From NCBI RefSeq assembly GCF_016862975.1, contig NZ_BONZ01000045.1:147139-211138 (forward strand): a stretch of DNA of 64,000 bases, written 5' to 3'. A model generated the notes under the pieces. The model worked only from the letters and a program-made list of their open reading frames with translations. It was not told the origin of the DNA and made no database searches. Below, piece after piece: positions 61,609 to 64,000 of this stretch. Source of the DNA: Rugosimonospora africana. Its GTDB lineage: Bacteria; Actinomycetota; Actinomycetes; Mycobacteriales; Micromonosporaceae. Position 1 is the stretch's first letter. The number at the start of each line of letters is the position of its first letter. Made by a program: the position numbers and the translations under genes.

Positions 61609-63132
61609 GTGGAAACGCGGGAGGGATCGGGTCGATCGGTGTCGTGCCCACACCTGGCACGGTTGGCGGTTGGGCCGGTCGCAGGGGTCGCCGGATGCGT
61701 CGCCGCGCTGTTGGTCGCCCTGTCCGGGCGGTACGGATACCACCGCGATGAGCTCTACGACCTCGCCGCCGGTCGGCACCTGGCGTGGGGGTATCCCGAC
61801 CAGCCGCCGCTGGTGGCGCTGCTGGCGAGACTGCTGTCGCTGGTGGCGCCGGGCTCGGTCGTCGTCCTGCGGCTACCGTCGGCCCTCGCGGTCGCTGCGG
61901 TCGTCGTGCTGGCCGCGCTTCTCACCCGCGAACTGGGCGGGCGACGCGCCGCGCAGACGTTGGCCGCCGCCTCAATGGCGGTCGCGCCGCTGCTACTCGG
62001 GGCCGGGCACCTGCTCAGTACCACGACGTACGACCTGCTCGCCTGGGCACTGCTGCTTTGGCTCGTGGTACGAGTCCTGCGCACCGGCGACCAGCGGCTG
62101 TTGGTGGTGTGCGGGGGTGTCGCGGGGATCGGTCTGCTGAACAAGGACCTGGTCGCGTTTCTGATCGCGGCCCTGGTGGTGGGGATCGCGGTGGCCGGGC
62201 CGCGGCGGATACTCGCCTCACGGTGGCTGTGGACCGGCGGGGCTGTGACTGCCGTCGTGTGGGCGCCGTACCTGGTGTGGCAGGCCCGTCACGGCTGGCC
62301 CCAATGGCAGGTCGGCCGCGCGGTCTCGGCGGGCTCCTCGGGAAGCTCCGAGCCGCGCGCCCTGTTCCTGCCCGTCCAGCTCGGGCTGATCAGCCTTTTC
62401 CTCGCACCGATCTGGATCGGCGGCCTGGTCCGGCTCTTCCGCGATCCGGCACTCCGCTGGTGCCGCGCCCTCGGTTGGGCGTACGCGCTGCTCGCCGTTG
62501 TGTTCCTAGCCCTCGGCGGCAAGCCGTACTACCTCGGCGGGTTCTTCCCGGTACTGCTCGCGGCCGGCGCCCAGCCGACAGTCGAGTGGGTACGGCGGCG
62601 GCCCCGGCTGCGCCGTACTATGCTCGGCGCCGCCCTCGTAGTCAGCGCGACTAGCTCGGCAGTAGTCACCCTTCCGGTCGTACCCCTCGGCACCCTGCAC
62701 CGGACGCCCATCGTTTCGGTCAACTACGACACCGGCGAGACCATCGCCTGGCCCACCTACGTCCGGGAGATCGCCGGTGTCTTCCGGCAGCTTCCGGCCC
62801 GCCAGCAGGCGAGCGCCGCCCTCGTCACCCGTAACTACGGCGAAGCGGGAGCCATCGACCGGTACGGGCCGGCGCTCGGCCTACCAGCGGCGTTCAGCGG
62901 CCACAACGGCTACTGGTACTGGGGCCCGCCTCCCGCGACCGCGGACACCATTGTCGCGATCGGCTTTGCCCGCGACGTCCTGGAGCGGTCGTTCGCAGAT
63001 GTCCGTCTGGGCACGCGGCTGGACAACCACCTTCGGATCGCCAATGACGAACAAGGCGCGCCGGTATGGGTGTGCTCCCAACCCCGCGGTAGCTGGCCGG
63101 CTTTATGGCCGCGTTTCCGCTCACTCGGATGA
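61609..63132 (+). CDS. GT39-family (ArnT/PMT-like) membrane glycosyltransferase
   Basis: A 507-residue polytopic enzyme with about 11 TMs. The first periplasmic loop carries the acidic motif YHRDELYDLAAGRHLAWGYPDQPPL, in which the DE pair is the metal or catalytic site of GT-C enzymes that use polyprenyl-phosphate sugars. The TM-rich middle and a C-terminal exterior domain (about 370-507) follow. Role: transfer of a sugar to an envelope lipid or protein. GTG 61609 is the likely start. It is the last gene before the sialidase. Confidence 0.85.
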   Translation: METREGSGRSVSCPHLARLAVGPVAGVAGCVAALLVALSGRYGYHRDELYDLAAGRHLAWGYPDQPPLVALLARLLSLVAPGSVVVLRLPSALAVAAVVVLAALLTRELGGRRAAQTLAAASMAVAPLLLGAGHLLSTTTYDLLAWALLLWLVVRVLRTGDQRLLVVCGGVAGIGLLNKDLVAFLIAALVVGIAVAGPRRILASRWLWTGGAVTAVVWAPYLVWQARHGWPQWQVGRAVSAGSSGSSEPRALFLPVQLGLISLFLAPIWIGGLVRLFRDPALRWCRALGWAYALLAVVFLALGGKPYYLGGFFPVLLAAGAQPTVEWVRRRPRLRRTMLGAALVVSATSSAVVTLPVVPLGTLHRTPIVSVNYDTGETIAWPTYVREIAGVFRQLPARQQASAALVTRNYGEAGAIDRYGPALGLPAAFSGHNGYWYWGPPPATADTIVAIGFARDVLERSFADVRLGTRLDNHLRIANDEQGAPVWVCSQPRGSWPALWPRFRSLG

Positions 63133-63196
63133 CCAGGGTCGCTGGACTCGGACCCATCGATACGTCGCGTTCACCTTCATGGAGAATGGTGTGCAT

Positions 63197-64000
63197 ATGT
63201 CTATGAGATTCATGGCACGCCTGACATCCGTCGCGGTCGGGGTCGCGGTGACGGGTGGTCTCCTGGTCGCACCGCAGCACGCGACGGCCGCCACCGCCGA
63301 ACCGCCCACCAGTCAACAGATCTTCCATGCGGGCGACGGTGGCTATTCCTGTTTTCGCATCCCGGCCGTCGTGCGCGCCAACTACCCCGACACCAACGGC
63401 GTGCTCCACGACGAGCTGGTCGCCTTCGCCGAGGGCCGTAAGGACAGCTGCAGCGACCACGGTGACATCGACATCGTCTCCAAACGCTCCACCGACGACG
63501 GCAAGACCTGGGGCACGGCCGTCACGATGGTGATCAAGGGTTGGGGCGAGGCGAAGACCAACCCCACACCGATCGCGATCCCCGGCTCGGCCACGATCGT
63601 GTTGCTGTCGGTACGCGAGTGCGGATGGCCGTCGACGTGCGGTCGCACCCCCAGGGCCACCTACAGCTACGACGGCGGACTGACCTGGCCGACGTCACCG
63701 GCGCCCAACGACCTCACGGAAGACCTCGGCTTCGGAGACAAGCCTCCGTTCTGGCTCGCGTTCGGTCCCGGCCACGCGATCAAGCTGTCCAGCGGGCGGC
63801 TCATCGCGGGCATCAACTACCAGACCGACTCCGATTCTGTCTCGTACGGCGGCATCGTCTACAGCGACAACGACGGCCAGAGCTGGCACCTTGGCCCGGT
63901 GCAGCCCTCGACCGGCACGCTCGACCCGCAGGAGATCAGTGTCGCCGAACTCTCGGACGGGCGGATCTACCTGTCCGCCCGCAACCACGCCAACGAGGAT
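63197..64000 (+). CDS. Secreted exo-alpha-sialidase (GH33-like), partial at the right edge
   Basis: The frame is open from ATG 63197 to the last base, giving 268 residues. A signal peptide (about 1-32) precedes the six-bladed propeller. The first arginine motif CFRIPAVV, the catalytic Asp region FAEGRKDSCSDHGDIDIV and Asp boxes (STDDGKTW, SYDGGLTW, SDNDGQSW) are visible. GH33 enzymes release terminal sialic acid. The remaining blades, including the Tyr/Glu nucleophile pair and other Arg residues, lie beyond the window. The start ATG is preceded by GGAG at a long spacing; an ATG 6 bases downstream is an alternative. It follows the GT39 gene after 64 bases and could have its own promoter. Confidence 0.88.
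   Translation, partial: MSMRFMARLTSVAVGVAVTGGLLVAPQHATAATAEPPTSQQIFHAGDGGYSCFRIPAVVRANYPDTNGVLHDELVAFAEGRKDSCSDHGDIDIVSKRSTDDGKTWGTAVTMVIKGWGEAKTNPTPIAIPGSATIVLLSVRECGWPSTCGRTPRATYSYDGGLTWPTSPAPNDLTEDLGFGDKPPFWLAFGPGHAIKLSSGRLIAGINYQTDSDSVSYGGIVYSDNDGQSWHLGPVQPSTGTLDPQEISVAELSDGRIYLSARNHANED

Overview
The window is about 64 kb of very GC-rich chromosomal DNA from an actinomycete. The evidence is strong third-position GC bias, frequent GTG starts, a mycothiol-type maleylpyruvate isomerase, an AfsR-like SARP regulator, twin-arginine secreted enzymes, a DUF2510 protein and DrrAB- and MacB-type exporters. A Micromonosporaceae-like host (Actinoplanes or Dactylosporangium type) fits, but the sequence alone does not fix the genus. 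I see no rRNA, tRNA, CRISPR array, transposase or prophage gene.

Layout. 1-6.1 kb: the tail of a probable arabinofuranosidase, an AfsR/SARP regulator divergent from a secreted NucA/NucB-type nuclease, a mycothiol-dependent isomerase and a VOC protein. 6.1-9.2 kb: a tiny ORF with a perfect Shine-Dalgarno and a hairpin ahead of a DHA2 efflux pump, a small secreted protein and a DUF899 scrap. 9.2-13 kb: a MocR regulator divergent from an enoyl-CoA hydratase, then OsmC and SDR genes. 13-16.5 kb: a DrrAB-type exporter beside a PadR regulator and its membrane partner. 16.7-20.4 kb: a worn region with a SET/NTF2-like fusion, a frameshifted MarR gene, a nucleotidyltransferase remnant, a serine hydrolase, and OppF and RidA remnants. 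20.4-26.1 kb: a two-component system divergent from a four-gene lipoprotein/HlyD-like/MacB operon. 26-31 kb: a secreted metallophosphatase, a lipoprotein and a DUF4173-type membrane protein. 31-36.2 kb: a very large secreted S53 protease with kelch repeats, divergent from a LuxR-type regulator. 36.5-43.3 kb: a methyltransferase, a Tat-exported beta-propeller protein, a sulfatase behind a DasR-like site, a dienelactone hydrolase and a membrane protein. 43.5-48.7 kb: an M28 peptidase divergent from a GH127 beta-L-arabinofuranosidase, with two LacI-type operators between them. 48.8-64 kb: a P450, a DUF4419 protein, a minus-strand run of amidase, broken DUF4265, SUKH and GNAT genes, then HIT, PhzF, P-loop kinase, DUF2510, secreted, TetR/DUF1772, PLD-like and GT39 genes, and a sialidase that runs off the edge.

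How the genes work together. The clearest theme is extracellular breakdown: nuclease, metallophosphatase, S53 and M28 peptidases, sulfatase, GH127, sialidase and a possible GH51 tail are all or mostly exported. Several appear to be under separate local switches whose DNA sites can be read directly: 11-bp direct repeats (SARP-like) at the nuclease, a PHO-box-like repeat at the phosphatase, a GGTCTAGACC site at the sulfatase and TGTTAGCGCTAACA at GH127. A second theme is export and drug response, with four regulator-linked membrane systems. No single large novel system stands out. The best leads are the regulator-site pairings, the SET/NTF2-like fusion, the LamG-interrupted GH127, the duplicated-motif lipoprotein beside the efflux pump, and the small ORFs coupled to the sulfatase and placed ahead of the efflux pump.
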